A DNA stretch of 33,979 nucleotides from Deltaproteobacteria bacterium (GCA_021737785.1 JAIPDI010000054.1:1-33979); one strand, 5' to 3'; shown: positions 15,465 to 24,832, counted from the stretch's first letter. Notes: generated by a model not told the origin, from the letters alone. Program-made: numbers and translations.

Positions 15465-16811
15465 ATGAAACGGATTTTGACCATTGCCGGTTCCGATTCC
15501 GGGGGCGGTGCGGGCATCCAGGCGGATCTGAAGACCATCACCGTGCTGGGCGGATACGGGATGAGTGCCGTTACGGCCCTCACCGCCCAGAACACCCTGG
15601 GCGTTCAGGGGGTGCATCCCGTACCCATTGATTTCATCCAGCTGCAGATGGCATCGGTCCTTTCCGATTACGGCGCCGATGCTGCAAAAACGGGGATGCT
15701 GGCGACGCCCGAGATTGTCATGGCCGTGGCCGAATCATTGAAAAAGTACCGGGTGGAGTGCCTGGTGGTGGACCCGGTGATGGTGTCCAAGGGTGGAGAT
15801 GTGCTTCTGTCTGAAGCGGCACGGGTGGCGGTGAAGGAAGTGCTTCTGCCCATGGCCCGCATGGTAACTCCCAATCTTTCCGAGGCATCCGATTTCTGCG
15901 GATTTCCCGTGACGGACCTGGATTCCATGAAAGCGGCGGCCGGAAAGATCCACCAGATGGGATGTCCCTTTGTCCTGGTCAAAGGGGGGCACCTGGAAGG
16001 GGATGCCGTGGACCTCCTTTTTGATGGGGAAAATTTTCAGACCTTCAGTGCCCCACGGCTTCACAATCAAAATACTCACGGCACGGGATGCACACTTTCC
16101 GCGGCCCTGGCGACATTATTGGCCCAGGGGTTACCAGTTCCCCAGGCGGTGGGGAAGGCCAAGAAATTCACTACCCGCGCCATTGCCCTGGGGCTCGACC
16201 TCGGGTCAGGGCATGGTCCCACCAACCATTATGCCCACGTCCTCTTGTGGAAGGAGCGTGAAAATGTGCTACAGGAGCTTCAAGAGGCCCTGGAGCGGTT
16301 GCGCGGTCATCCTGTGGGAGGATTGATTCCGGAAGTCCGCTCCAACCTGGCCTATGGATTGCCCGGGGCCATGGACCTGGAGGAGATTGCCGCGGTTCCG
16401 GGCCGGATCTCCCAGGTGGGAAAGAGGATTTCGGTCTGCCGCGATCCTGCTTTCGGCGTCTCCCGGCATATGGCCGGGGTGGTGCTGGCCGCCATGAGGA
16501 AGGATCCACTCCTCCGGTCCGCCATGAACATCCGTCACTCCGAAAAAATCCTCTCGGTCTGTCAGGACCTGGGGCTTGGTGTGGCTTATTTCGATAGGAG
16601 GGAGGAGCCGGAAGACATCAAGGCAAAGGAAGGGTTGACGCTGGAGTGGGGAACCCTTCGGGCCTTGAAGGGGCTTGATCAGGGTGCGGATGTGGTCTAT
16701 GATCTTGGGGAGAGGGGCAAAGAGCCGATGCTCCGGGTGCTGGGGCGGAACCCCGGAGAGGTTGTGGACAAGGTGCTCAGGATCGGAAAGGCCTGTGAAA
16801 GCGCATCGTAA
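15465..16811 (+). CDS. thiD: ThiD-ThiN fusion, thiamine biosynthesis
   Basis: The first 265 or so residues are hydroxymethylpyrimidine/phosphomethylpyrimidine kinase Thi[43 protein letters not shown] and the [12 protein letters not shown] anion-hole motif. It phosphorylates HMP and HMP-P. The remaining 180 residues are a ThiN domain ([48 protein letters not shown]), which replaces ThiE as thiamine-phosphate synthase in archaea and some bacteria. Total length is 448 residues. ATG 15465 has GAAGGGAAA just upstream, and ThiD proteins start at [12 protein letters not shown]; the longer frame from 15381 is unlikely. I see no TPP riboswitch in the 166-base leader. tpx follows after 79 bases. Confidence 0.93.
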   Translation: MKRILTIAGSDSGGGAGIQADLKTITVLGGYGMSAVTALTAQNTLGVQGVHPVPIDFIQLQMASVLSDYGADAAKTGMLATPEIVMAVAESLKKYRVECLVVDPVMVSKGGDVLLSEAARVAVKEVLLPMARMVTPNLSEASDFCGFPVTDLDSMKAAAGKIHQMGCPFVLVKGGHLEGDAVDLLFDGENFQTFSAPRLHNQNTHGTGCTLSAALATLLAQGLPVPQAVGKAKKFTTRAIALGLDLGSGHGPTNHYAHVLLWKERENVLQELQEALERLRGHPVGGLIPEVRSNLAYGLPGAMDLEEIAAVPGRISQVGKRISVCRDPAFGVSRHMAGVVLAAMRKDPLLRSAMNIRHSEKILSVCQDLGLGVAYFDRREEPEDIKAKEGLTLEWGTLRALKGLDQGADVVYDLGERGKEPMLRVLGRNPGEVVDKVLRIGKACESAS

Positions 16812-16890
16812 ACCGCTTGTCTTGGCGATCGCTACGAGGGATAAGAAGCTGTTTAAAAGAAAAATGACGATTCGACGGGAGGTAAAGGAG

Positions 16891-17409
16891 ATGAGAGAAA
16901 GGGCAGGAGCCATAACGTTTAAGGGGAATCCCCTGACCCTGATGGGGAACGATCTGAAGGTGGGTGATGGGGCGCCTGACTGTACGCTGATGGGAAACGA
17001 TCTATCGGCCGTAAAACTGTCGTCCTACCGGGGGAGGGTGTGCATCCTCGCCGCGGTCCCTTCCCTGGATACGCCGGTGTGCGATATGGAGACCCGGCGG
17101 TTCAACCAGGAGGCCGGGGGTCTGGGCGATGTGGCCATCCTGACCATCAGCATGGATCTCCCGTTTGCCCAGGCCAGGTGGTGCGGGGCCGCGGGGGTGG
17201 ATAAGGTCGTCACCTTGTCCGATCACAAAGACGCGGCCTTCGGAGAGGCCTATGGGGTCTTGATCAAAGAACTGCGGTTGCTGGCCAGGGCCATCTTCGT
17301 GGTGGACAGGGAAGGGGTCATCCGGTATATCCAGCTGGTCAAGGAGATGACCGAGGAGCCGGATTATGAATCCGTGCTGGCCGCGGTCAAGAAGGCGACT
17401 GCCTCTTGA
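16891..17409 (+). CDS. tpx: thiol peroxidase Tpx
   Basis: Tpx is an atypical two-cysteine peroxiredoxin that reduces hydroperoxides using thioredoxin-type reductants. The protein has the family start (ITFKGNPLTLMG), the peroxidatic C64 in PSLDTPVCDMETRRFN and the resolving C98 in DLPFAQARWCGAAG, at the distance expected for Tpx. Length from ATG 16891 is 172 residues, normal for the family. GGGAGG 8 bases upstream supports this start; an in-frame upstream ATG at 16864 is less likely. It is followed after 114 bases by a glutaredoxin-like selenoprotein gene, so the two may form an oxidative-stress pair. Confidence 0.95.
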   Translation: MRERAGAITFKGNPLTLMGNDLKVGDGAPDCTLMGNDLSAVKLSSYRGRVCILAAVPSLDTPVCDMETRRFNQEAGGLGDVAILTISMDLPFAQARWCGAAGVDKVVTLSDHKDAAFGEAYGVLIKELRLLARAIFVVDREGVIRYIQLVKEMTEEPDYESVLAAVKKATAS

Positions 17410-17523
17410 GAGTATCGCTGGATAAGGCGAACGGTCCCAGAATGTCGTGAGAAAGAGGCGGGATGCGACCATAACCTGCGATTGTGCCTCATAGTCGAAT
17501 ACATGGGAGAAATGGTGGGTAGC

Positions 17524-17736
17524 ATGAAAGAAGAGGTGAGGATATACGGGAAGTCAGGGTGACCGTATACGGCAAATGCCAGGTCGGCATACCCCAATGC
17601 GGTCTATGTGGATGTCAAGAAAGACAAGAAAAAGCTGGACGAAATGCTCCGCTTTTCTAAAGGTGCCAGAGAAGTCCCGGTGATTGTTTCAGGCGATCAG
17701 GTAACTATTGGCTATGGCGGTACCTGAGGCGTCTGA
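17524..17736 (+). CDS. UXX-star-like selenoprotein with two UGA (Sec) codons
   Basis: If UGA is read as selenocysteine (U) this is a 70-residue glutaredoxin-like protein: ATG 17524, RIYGKSGUPYTANAR with U13 at 17560-17562, VYVDVKKDKKKLDEML, a cis-Pro loop EVPVIVSG, then IGYGGTUGV with U68 at 17725-17727 and a final TGA at 17734. U13 sits where glutaredoxins have the nucleophilic Cys of CPYC. U68 sits three residues from the end, matching the C-terminal U-x-x-stop that gives 'UXX-star' selenoproteins their name as I recall it. Each UGA is followed at the right distance by a hairpin. Sequence on both sides of each UGA remains protein-like, which argues against a pseudogene. The gene follows tpx. 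Standard gene calling misses it because of the UGAs. Confidence 0.85.
17560..17604 (+). promoter_or_regulatory. bacterial SECIS candidate at Sec codon 13
   Basis: Directly after the U of the first UGA, GACCG (17561-17565) can pair with CGGTC (17600-17604). Inside this an apical stem ATGCC (17576-17580) pairs with GGCAT (17586-17590) around the loop AGGTC, which carries the G-U expected for SelB binding. The apical stem begins 13 bases after the UGA, close to the spacing of E. coli-type elements. Confidence 0.7.
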
Positions 17737-17756
17737 TATTTCATCGGCGATGAGAT
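17725..17756 (+). promoter_or_regulatory. bacterial SECIS candidate at Sec codon 68
   Basis: Ten bases after the second UGA, ATTTCATC (17738-17745) pairs with GATGAGAT (17749-17756) around the loop GGC, with one G-U pair. The element begins in the last codons and extends past the final stop codon, as expected when Sec lies near the C-terminus. Confidence 0.6.
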
Positions 17757-17786
17757 CTTATGACTGGGGCTTGGGCCCACCATTTG

Positions 17787-18896
17787 TCACGCAAAGAGGG
17801 ATAAAGGGAGATGATCGGCCAAGAGGAATCCTTCCTCGGTCGGGATAACCCTTCCTTCCCGGACCTTAACGTATCCGCCCTTCTCCATCCGTGACAGGAG
17901 TGCGCCTGAGTCAGGTACAGATAGGATCTGTCTCAGATCAACCCCTTCCCGGGTCCTGAATCCGAGGGCCAGGGATTCGAGCCGCATCTGTTCTTCTGTC
18001 AGGGTTTCCCGTCCTTCTATCGGCGGTTTCCCCTTGTCCAGTTCGGCCCCATACCCTCTGACGGACCGGATATTCCACCAGCGGTCGTTCCCATCAAAAG
18101 AGTGGGCCGACGGGCCCAGCCCCAGGTAGGGGACATGCTGCCAGTACTTGCGGTTGTGCCGGGAGCAACAGGCCTCGCTCCCGGCATAGTTGGAGACCTC
18201 GTAATGGATATATCCGGCCGCCCTCAGGAGTTTAGACGCGGCAACAAAACAGGCCCGGCCGTCCTCCTCGTTCATTGGACGGATGACTCCCTTTTGTTTC
18301 AGCCTGTCAAAGACAGTCCCCTTTTCAATGGTCAATTCATAGCAGGAGACATGCTCGGGCGCATATGAGAGGGCGCATTTCAGGGTGTTCGTCCACGCGT
18401 CAACGGATTGTCCCGGCAGGCCGTATATCAAATCCACCCCCACATTGTGGAATCCGAAACGCCTGAGGCGTGCCAGTGCCCCCTTTGCGTCCTCTGCGGT
18501 ATGGCGCCTGCCCAGGAAGGCGAGTGCGCGGTCGTCAAAGGATTGAATCCCCAGATTGATCCGGTTGCACCCCAGGTCTTTCAGCAGACGCACTTTTTTC
18601 TCTGAGAGGTCGGAGGGGTTGGCCTCGACAGTGAATTCCGTATCGCCGGCAAAATCAAAGTGGGTGAAGAGATGGTCCACCAGGCCGGAGAAGACCCGGT
18701 CATTCAGGAAGGTGGGGGTGCCGCCGCCGAGATAAAGGCTGTCAAATCGATTGAAGCGGCTTTTGTATAAGAGGACTTCCTTTTTAATGCCTTCGAACCA
18801 GATGGGCACGGGCGCGGCCGAAGGTATGGAATAAAAGCCGCAGTAGGGGCATTTGCTCCGGCAGAAGGGGACGTGGACATAGAGGCCCGGGGACAT
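17787..18896 (-). CDS. hemW: radical SAM heme chaperone HemW
   Basis: HemW is a radical SAM protein that binds and delivers heme and was formerly annotated as oxygen-independent coproporphyrinogen oxidase. The 369-residue protein has the cluster motif C12-RSK-C16-PY-C19 followed by GF, the SAM-binding GGGTPT and the substrate-region signature HNRKYW (CSRHNRKYWQHVPYLGLG) that marks HemW rather than HemN. It lacks the fourth Cys and extra N-terminal residues of true HemN. Its ATG follows the lepA stop codon without any gap, so translation is probably coupled. The gene converges with the selenoprotein gene, 50 bases away. Confidence 0.93.
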   Translation of the reverse strand: MSPGLYVHVPFCRSKCPYCGFYSIPSAAPVPIWFEGIKKEVLLYKSRFNRFDSLYLGGGTPTFLNDRVFSGLVDHLFTHFDFAGDTEFTVEANPSDLSEKKVRLLKDLGCNRINLGIQSFDDRALAFLGRRHTAEDAKGALARLRRFGFHNVGVDLIYGLPGQSVDAWTNTLKCALSYAPEHVSCYELTIEKGTVFDRLKQKGVIRPMNEEDGRACFVAASKLLRAAGYIHYEVSNYAGSEACCSRHNRKYWQHVPYLGLGPSAHSFDGNDRWWNIRSVRGYGAELDKGKPPIEGRETLTEEQMRLESLALGFRTREGVDLRQILSVPDSGALLSRMEKGGYVKVREGRVIPTEEGFLLADHLPLSLFA

Positions 18897-20699
18897 TCAC
18901 GACCCCTTTTTGTCCGTCTTCAGGACCGCCACAAAGGCACTCTGCGGGATGGCGACCGATCCGACCATCTTCATCCGTTTTTTACCCTTTTTCTGCTTTT
19001 CAAGAAGTTTACGTTTTCTCGTAATGTCCCCGCCATAGCATTTGGCGGTCACGTCCTTTCTGAAAGGGGAGATGGTGGATCGCGCAATGACCGAACCGCC
19101 GATGGCGCCCTGGACGGCGATCTTGAACATATGTCTCGGGATCTCGTCCTTCAGTTTTTCGCAGGCGTGGAGGGCCCTGGGCCGGGCGCTTTCCCTGTAA
19201 ACAATCTGGGAGAGGGCGTCCACCCGTTCTCCGTTCAGGAGGATGTCCAGCTTCACCAGGTCGCTTTCCCGGTAGTCCAGAAGTTCGTAATCAAACGATC
19301 CATATCCCTGGGTGACGGTCTTGAGGCTGTCGTAGAAATCATAGATCACATCGGCCAGGGGCATGTCGAACCGTATCTCAATCCTTCCGGGCGTGGGATA
19401 GCTGAATTGCGCGTTCACCCCCCGCCGTTCCAGGCAGAGGTCCATGACGGCCCCCATGTATCGCTCCGGGATCATGATGCTGGCCCGGATGTAAGGCTCC
19501 ATCCCCTTCACGATGGTGGTGGGATCCGGATAATAGACCGGATTGTCCACGGTAATCTCCTCACCCTTTGACAGAACAAAGCGATACTGGACCGTGGGAG
19601 AGGTCATGATGATGGATTGATCATATTCTCTTTCGAGCCTCTCCTGGACAATCTCGAGATGGAGCAGCCCCAGGAATCCGCAGCGAAACCCGAGCCCCAG
19701 GGCGGCAGACGAGTCCTTTTGAAAGACCAGCGCGGCATCATTCAGCTTGTATTTTTCAAGTGCATCCGCCAGGGATCGGTAGTCGTCCGACGCCACCGGA
19801 TAGATAGAGGCAAAGACCACCGGCTTGACCTCTTTAAATCCCGGCAGGGGGGCGGCGGCCGGGTGATTCTCCAGGGTGATGGTGTCCCCGATTCGGACGT
19901 CGCTGACGGTCTTTATTCCCGAAATGATGTAGCCGACTTCTCCGGCGGACAACTCCTTTTTGGATTCCCTGTGAAGCCGGAAAAGACCGACCTCCTCCAC
20001 CTTGTAGGTGGCCCGGTTATGCATGAGCCGTATCTTGTCTCCTGCCCGGAGCTTCCCCGAAAAGACCCTGCAGCTGACGATGGTGCCCCGGAAGGGGTCA
20101 TAGTGGGCGTCAAAGATGAGGGCCTGAAGAGACCCTTCCGACAGATCGGCCGGAGGAGGGATCTTGTTCACAATGGCTTCCAGCACATCCTTGACGCCGG
20201 TCCCCTCCTTGGCCGAGCAGAGGATGGCCTGGTCGGAGTCCAGGCCCAGATCGATTTCAATCTCTTCCTTGACCCGCTCAATGTCGGCTGAGGGGAGGTC
20301 GATCTTGTTGATGACCGGGATGATCTCCAGATCGTGCTCCATGGCCGCGTAGGCGTTGGCAACGGTCTGGGCCTCCACGCCCTGTGCCGCATCCACCAAG
20401 AGGAGCACTCCCTCGCACGAGGCGAGGGCCCGGGAGACTTCATAGGAGAAATCGACGTGGCCCGGCGTATCGATGAGATTCAGTTCAAATGAACGGCCCC
20501 CTGTGTCCACGTAGGGGAGGGTAATGGCCTGACTCTTGATGGTAATCCCCCGTTCCCGCTCGATATCCATGTTGTCCAGGATCTGGTCCCGGAAGTCTCT
20601 GTCCTCGACGAGACCGGTCGCCTGGATCAGGCGATCGGCAAGGGTCGATTTTCCGTGGTCGATATGGGCGATAATGCTGAAATTGCGTATGTGATTCAT
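18897..20699 (-). CDS. lepA: elongation factor 4 (LepA)
   Basis: LepA is a ribosome-bound translational GTPase that back-translocates or helps remodel stalled ribosomes. The 600-residue length is exact for the family. GTPase motifs are IAHIDHGKST (G1, residues 10-19), the RGITIKSQ switch I, DTPGHVDF (G3) and NKIDLP (G4). The LepA-specific C-terminal domain follows (EPYIRASIMIPERYMG, then FKIAVQGAIGGSVIAR and CYGGDITRKRKLLEKQKKGK). ATG 20699 lies about 30 bases after a good promoter -10 box. It is first in a two-gene unit with hemW. Confidence 0.97.
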   Translation of the reverse strand: MNHIRNFSIIAHIDHGKSTLADRLIQATGLVEDRDFRDQILDNMDIERERGITIKSQAITLPYVDTGGRSFELNLIDTPGHVDFSYEVSRALASCEGVLLLVDAAQGVEAQTVANAYAAMEHDLEIIPVINKIDLPSADIERVKEEIEIDLGLDSDQAILCSAKEGTGVKDVLEAIVNKIPPPADLSEGSLQALIFDAHYDPFRGTIVSCRVFSGKLRAGDKIRLMHNRATYKVEEVGLFRLHRESKKELSAGEVGYIISGIKTVSDVRIGDTITLENHPAAAPLPGFKEVKPVVFASIYPVASDDYRSLADALEKYKLNDAALVFQKDSSAALGLGFRCGFLGLLHLEIVQERLEREYDQSIIMTSPTVQYRFVLSKGEEITVDNPVYYPDPTTIVKGMEPYIRASIMIPERYMGAVMDLCLERRGVNAQFSYPTPGRIEIRFDMPLADVIYDFYDSLKTVTQGYGSFDYELLDYRESDLVKLDILLNGERVDALSQIVYRESARPRALHACEKLKDEIPRHMFKIAVQGAIGGSVIARSTISPFRKDVTAKCYGGDITRKRKLLEKQKKGKKRMKMVGSVAIPQSAFVAVLKTDKKGS

Positions 20700-20727
20700 T
20701 GAGTGCCTTTCTTACTGGTTTTGAACG

Positions 20728-20756
20728 AATATATCCATGATGCCGTCTCAAGTCAA
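20728..20756 (-). promoter_or_regulatory. lepA-hemW promoter
   Basis: On the minus strand TTGACT (20756-20751), a 17-base spacer and TATATT (20733-20728) make a strong sigma-70-type promoter 29 bases before the lepA start. The rest of the 187-base gap to waaA is AT-rich, with a small perfect hairpin (CGGTCA-GGA-TGACCG, 20861-20875) after the waaA stop that lacks a U-run. Confidence 0.7.
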
Positions 20757-20886
20757 TGGCAATGTCGTTTTTAGATAATAAGATTTATCAATTATTACAA
20801 AGTGATATATTAATAAATTGAGGCAGGGGGAGTGAGATATGAACGTTAAGGCGTGAATCACGGTCAGGATGACCGGCTGCAGGGGA

Positions 20887-22191
20887 TCAAGGGCCTTTGA
20901 TGAGTCCTGCGATCACCTTCGCATGCTTTGAGGCCGCACCCCGGTTCCTGAGCACCGCCTCTCGGGCACGTTCGCCAAGGCCCTTGGCTTCTTCAGGATG
21001 GTCGAAGAGCCACAGGATTTTTTCAATCAGTTCGTCAGGGCTGGAAACCGGTATGCCGGCCCCGGCCGATTCCAGCAGGTCTTTGGCGTCCAGAAAGTCC
21101 TCCATGGAAGGGCCGTACAACACGGCTTTTCCCCAGACCGCCGGCTCTAACGGATTCTGTCCCCCCAGGGGCACCAGGCTGGCGCCGCAGAATACAATGG
21201 ATCCCACGCTGTAAATTTTAAACAGCTCGCCGAACGTGTTTATGATGATGATCTTTTCGGTTCGTCCGGACCTCCCCTCTTCGATTTCGGTCCTTAGTTG
21301 GCAGGTCAGGCCCCGGCGGTGAACCATCTCTACGATGTCGCCGGTACGGTTGATATGCCTGGGTACGATGATCAGGATCGTCTCCGGAAACCTTTTCAGT
21401 GCCTTCACGTAGGCATCCAGGAGGATCTCCTCTTCTCCCTGCCGCGTACTGCCTGCCACAATCACCTGATGGGATGCATCGAGGTCCAGGGTCTGCCGCA
21501 TCTCGGTCTCCAGGTGGGCATCCGGGACCCGGGCGAGGAGGTCATACTTGGCATTTCCGTTGACCGCGATGTGACGGGCCGGAGCGCCCAGGGACCGGAT
21601 GCGGGCCGCATCTTCCTTTGAGATCATGCTGAATGCGTCCACCTTTCTGAGGACGTCCTTAAAGAAGGGGCGCAGTTTGCGATATCCGTTAATGGACCTC
21701 ACCGAAATTCTGCCGTTGATCAGAGCGGTCGGAATGTCCAGACGCCGTGCCTCTGAAAGCCAGGCCGGCCAGATCTCCGTCTCAAGAAAGACCATAACAT
21801 CCGGCCTGACCCGGCAGAGGGCGCTTCGGACGCACCCTGCAAAATCCACCGGCGCGTACACCACCGGAATATCGATTTTGAAACGTTCCTCTGCCAGGGC
21901 CCGGCCGTGTTCGGTGGTGGTGGAGATGATGATGGCGCATTCGGGCATGATTTCGCGCAGGGCCCCGATGATCGACTCCGCCACTGTGACTTCCCCCAGA
22001 GAAACCGCATGGATCCAGATTGTGGGGCCACCTCCCGGCCCAGGATGTGCTTGACGTGAAAGGAGCCCCAGCCGTTCTTTGAAATGACGGCGGTATCGTC
22101 CGGTGACGCCGGTATAAATGAGGAAAAAAGGGAGGAGAAAGAGAAACAGGCCTCCAGTTACAAGTATATAGATAGTGTATAACAGACCCAT
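20887..22191 (-). CDS. waaA: 3-deoxy-D-manno-octulosonic acid (Kdo) transferase
   Basis: WaaA (KdtA) transfers Kdo from CMP-Kdo to lipid A precursor on the inner face of the inner membrane, an essential step of LPS assembly. The N-terminal segment LLYTIYILVTGGLFLFLLPFFLIY is the membrane anchor, followed by RYRRHFKERLG, IWIHAVSLGEV with the catalytic Glu, FLETEIWPAW and the GT-B C-terminal part (IVAGSTRQGEE, GASLVPLGGQNPLEPAVWGKAVLYGP). ATG 22191 gives 434 residues, the normal size, with AGGAGA 9 bases upstream; the frame also opens at 22245 without such support. Divergent from ugd. Its presence shows a Gram-negative cell with LPS. Confidence 0.95.
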   Translation of the reverse strand: MGLLYTIYILVTGGLFLFLLPFFLIYTGVTGRYRRHFKERLGLLSRQAHPGPGGGPTIWIHAVSLGEVTVAESIIGALREIMPECAIIISTTTEHGRALAEERFKIDIPVVYAPVDFAGCVRSALCRVRPDVMVFLETEIWPAWLSEARRLDIPTALINGRISVRSINGYRKLRPFFKDVLRKVDAFSMISKEDAARIRSLGAPARHIAVNGNAKYDLLARVPDAHLETEMRQTLDLDASHQVIVAGSTRQGEEEILLDAYVKALKRFPETILIIVPRHINRTGDIVEMVHRRGLTCQLRTEIEEGRSGRTEKIIIINTFGELFKIYSVGSIVFCGASLVPLGGQNPLEPAVWGKAVLYGPSMEDFLDAKDLLESAGAGIPVSSPDELIEKILWLFDHPEEAKGLGERAREAVLRNRGAASKHAKVIAGLIKGP

Positions 22192-22283
22192 CACCCGGTA
22201 TCTCCTCTTCCCTCCAGTTGGCGACAAGTTAGACCAACCTGACATCCGGCGTCAAACAATTTCAGTGACTCCTGTTACTCAAT

Positions 22284-22298
22284 TTGTTAATGTAACAA
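22284..22298. promoter_or_regulatory. palindrome in the waaA-ugd divergent region
   Basis: TTGTTA-ATG-TAACAA is a perfect inverted repeat in the 177 bases between the divergent waaA and ugd genes, suitable in size for a regulator site. A minus-strand TTGACG (22255-22250) with a weak -10 could serve waaA. The binding protein is unknown. Confidence 0.35.
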
Positions 22299-22368
22299 AA
22301 TTTGGCTGATGGGATTTCATTCACTGGTGATCCTTCAGCGGACAGCCACTTCCGGAGAAGACATCACG

Positions 22369-23745
22369 ATGACCTTTGAAAAACACATTCTCTGCATCGG
22401 GGCGGGCTATGTGGGCGGCCCCACCATGGCAATGATCGCCTTCAAGTGCCCGCAATATAAGGTGACCGTCGTAGATATCAACCCCGAGCGAATTGCCGAA
22501 TGGAACTCGGACCAACTCCCCATCTATGAGCCGGGCCTGGATGAGGTCGTCAAGGCGGTGAGGGGAAAGAATCTCTTCTTCAGCACTGATGTCGAACAGG
22601 GGATCCGGGAATGCGAGATCATCTTTGTCAGCGTCAACACGCCCACCAAGACATTCGGCGCCGGGGCGGGGATGGCGGCCGATCTTCAGTACTGGGACAA
22701 GACCGCCAGACAGATACGGAAATGCGCCCGATCCAACAAGATTATTGTGGAGAAGAGCACCCTGCCGGTGAAGACCGCTCAGGCCATGAAGCGGATTCTT
22801 ACGTGCGAAGATAACGGCGTCCGGTTCGATGTCCTGTCAAATCCGGAGTTCCTGGCCGAGGGCACGGCCATCAGGGACCTGGAGGACCCGGATCGGGTCC
22901 TCATCGGATCGACTCAGACGTCCCACGGGCTTGGAGCAAGAGACGTCCTTGTCGACATCTACGCCAACTGGGTGCCCAGAGATCGGATCATCACCTCCAA
23001 TATCTGGAGCAGCGAGCTGTCCAAGCTGGTTGCCAACGCCTTTTTGGCTCAGCGGATTTCCTCCATCAACTCCATATCGGCCCTCTGTGAAAAGGCCGAT
23101 GCGGACATCGAGGAGGTTGCCCGGGCCGTCGGCATGGACAGCCGGGTAGGGAGCAGGTTTCTGAACGCCAGCGTCGGCTTCGGGGGATCGTGTTTTAAAA
23201 AGGATATCCTCAATCTGGTCTATCTCTGCCGACATTATGATCTCAAGGAGGTGGCGGATTACTGGGAGGGGGTTGTCCGGATCAACGATTATCAGAAAGA
23301 ACGTTTCCTGCTGAAGATGCTGAATGTTATGTTCAACACCCTGGCCGATAAACGGATCTGCCTCTTCGGGTTTTCCTTTAAGGCCGATACCGGCGATACC
23401 AGGGAGAGCCCGGCCATCTTTGTGGCAGAGCGGTTGATCGAAGAAAAGGCGCGGGTGGTCATCACCGACCCTGAGGCACTCAAAAACGCCATGAAGGATC
23501 TGAAAGGAATCGCCGGCGATATTTCTTATGTCGAGGACCCCTATGAGGCGTCTGTGGGGTGCAGCGCCATCGCCGTAATGACCGAATGGCGGACCTATCG
23601 GACGCTTGATTTTGAAAAGATCTACCGGAGCATGACCAAACCTGCCTTTATTTTCGACGGCAGGAACATCCTGGATCACCAGGCGTTGTTTGAGATCGGC
23701 TTCAATGTCTTTCCCATCGGCAAGCCGGCCCTGACGCATTTCTGA
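22369..23745 (+). CDS. ugd: UDP-glucose 6-dehydrogenase, animal-like type
   Basis: The enzyme oxidises UDP-glucose to UDP-glucuronate with two NAD+. It is 458 residues from ATG 22369, chosen because GGAGAAG lies 8 bases upstream. The frame opens at 22309 but homologues start near here. Motifs: [18 protein letters not shown] (NAD), [27 protein letters not shown], the long [19 protein letters not shown] block and the catalytic C275 in [10 protein letters not shown]. These stretches match animal UGDH far better than the usual shorter bacterial enzymes; human UGDH has its catalytic Cys at 276. The next gene, 13 bases on, uses UDP-glucuronate, so the pair makes UDP-xylose for a surface polysaccharide. 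Confidence 0.95.
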   Translation: MTFEKHILCIGAGYVGGPTMAMIAFKCPQYKVTVVDINPERIAEWNSDQLPIYEPGLDEVVKAVRGKNLFFSTDVEQGIRECEIIFVSVNTPTKTFGAGAGMAADLQYWDKTARQIRKCARSNKIIVEKSTLPVKTAQAMKRILTCEDNGVRFDVLSNPEFLAEGTAIRDLEDPDRVLIGSTQTSHGLGARDVLVDIYANWVPRDRIITSNIWSSELSKLVANAFLAQRISSINSISALCEKADADIEEVARAVGMDSRVGSRFLNASVGFGGSCFKKDILNLVYLCRHYDLKEVADYWEGVVRINDYQKERFLLKMLNVMFNTLADKRICLFGFSFKADTGDTRESPAIFVAERLIEEKARVVITDPEALKNAMKDLKGIAGDISYVEDPYEASVGCSAIAVMTEWRTYRTLDFEKIYRSMTKPAFIFDGRNILDHQALFEIGFNVFPIGKPALTHF

Positions 23746-23758
23746 AAAGGATCCCGAA

Positions 23759-24712
23759 ATGATGCAAGATCAGAAGCGCATTCTTGTTACCGGGGGGGCA
23801 GGATTTTTGGGATCGCACCTCTGCGATCGTCTGACCCGGGAGGAGCACGATGTATTGTGTCTGGATAATTTCTTCACGGGCGACAAGCAAAACATCCGCC
23901 ATCTGATGGGATTGCCCAATTTTGAATTGATCCGGCATGACCTGGTCCATCCCATATTCCTGGAGGTGGATGAGATTTATAATCTGGCTTGTCCCGCATC
24001 TCCTATTCATTATCAATACAACCCGGTCAAGACCATAAAGACCAGCGTCATGGGCGCCATCCATATGCTGGGCCTGGCCAAGCGGGTTCGTGCCAAGATC
24101 CTTCAGGCCTCAACCAGCGAGGTCTATGGGAACCCGGCCATCCATCCCCAACCGGAGGCCTACTGGGGGAATGTCAACACCATCGGTCCCCGTTCCTGCT
24201 ATGATGAGGGGAAGCGCTGCGCCGAGACCCTCTTCTTTGATTATCACCGGCAGAACCGGGTCAACATCCGGGTGGTCCGGATCTTCAACACCTACGGCCC
24301 CCGGATGAACCCTAACGATGGCCGTGTGGTGAGCAACTTCATCGTGCAGGCCTTGACCGGAGAGGATATTACGGTCTATGGCGACGGGTCCCAGACGCGC
24401 TCTTTCTGTTATGTGGATGACCTGATAGAGGGGCTGATCCGGATGATGAATGCCCCGGATGGCTTCACTGGCCCGGTGAATCTGGGAAACCCCTCTGAAT
24501 TCAGCATGCTGGAACTTGCCGAGAAGGTCATCGGAGTGACCGGGAGCCGGTCTCAGATCGTCTTCAGACCCCTTCCCCAGGACGACCCGCTGCAGCGCCG
24601 GCCCGATATCTCCCTGGCCAAAGAGCGGCTTCAATGGGAACCCGCCACAGAACTTGAAGAAGGACTTGAAAAGACCATCACCTATTTCAAAGAGATCCTG
24701 ACAGAAAGGTAG
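23759..24712 (+). CDS. UDP-glucuronate decarboxylase (UDP-xylose synthase)
   Basis: This 317-residue extended SDR decarboxylates UDP-glucuronate to UDP-xylose via a bound 4-keto intermediate. It has the NAD motif [24 protein letters not shown] with the ribose-binding Asp, [27 protein letters not shown], the catalytic Y-x3-K in RSCYDEGKR and [17 protein letters not shown], all characteristic of UXS rather than UDP-glucose epimerase. Start ATG 23759 or 23762, with AAAAGG upstream. It forms an operon with ugd. No glycosyltransferase that would use UDP-xylose is in the window. It is the last gene before the accessory region. Confidence 0.93.
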   Translation: MMQDQKRILVTGGAGFLGSHLCDRLTREEHDVLCLDNFFTGDKQNIRHLMGLPNFELIRHDLVHPIFLEVDEIYNLACPASPIHYQYNPVKTIKTSVMGAIHMLGLAKRVRAKILQASTSEVYGNPAIHPQPEAYWGNVNTIGPRSCYDEGKRCAETLFFDYHRQNRVNIRVVRIFNTYGPRMNPNDGRVVSNFIVQALTGEDITVYGDGSQTRSFCYVDDLIEGLIRMMNAPDGFTGPVNLGNPSEFSMLELAEKVIGVTGSRSQIVFRPLPQDDPLQRRPDISLAKERLQWEPATELEEGLEKTITYFKEILTER

Positions 24713-24787
24713 AAGAGATCCACCGCATTCCTATCGCAGAGAAGATACCACGGAGAGTCACGGCCTCCCACCCACCGGAGAAGGATC

Positions 24788-24832
24788 ATGATCGCGTATA
24801 AGCGCTCGGTGTGCCCGCACGACTGCCCTTGA
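24788..24832 (+). pseudogene. possible 5' remnant of a molybdopterin oxidoreductase gene
   Basis: After a good GGAGAAGG ribosome binding site, ATG 24788 begins a 14-codon frame ending KRSVCPHDCP before TGA. The C-P-H-D-C-P string is the start of the Fe-S cluster motif of formate dehydrogenase-like molybdopterin oxidoreductases, but nothing further of that family follows. I infer that a gene beginning here was cut off when the toxin-antitoxin and integron DNA arrived. It is too short to be certain. The rest of 24713-24950 shows nothing else I can name. Confidence 0.4.
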
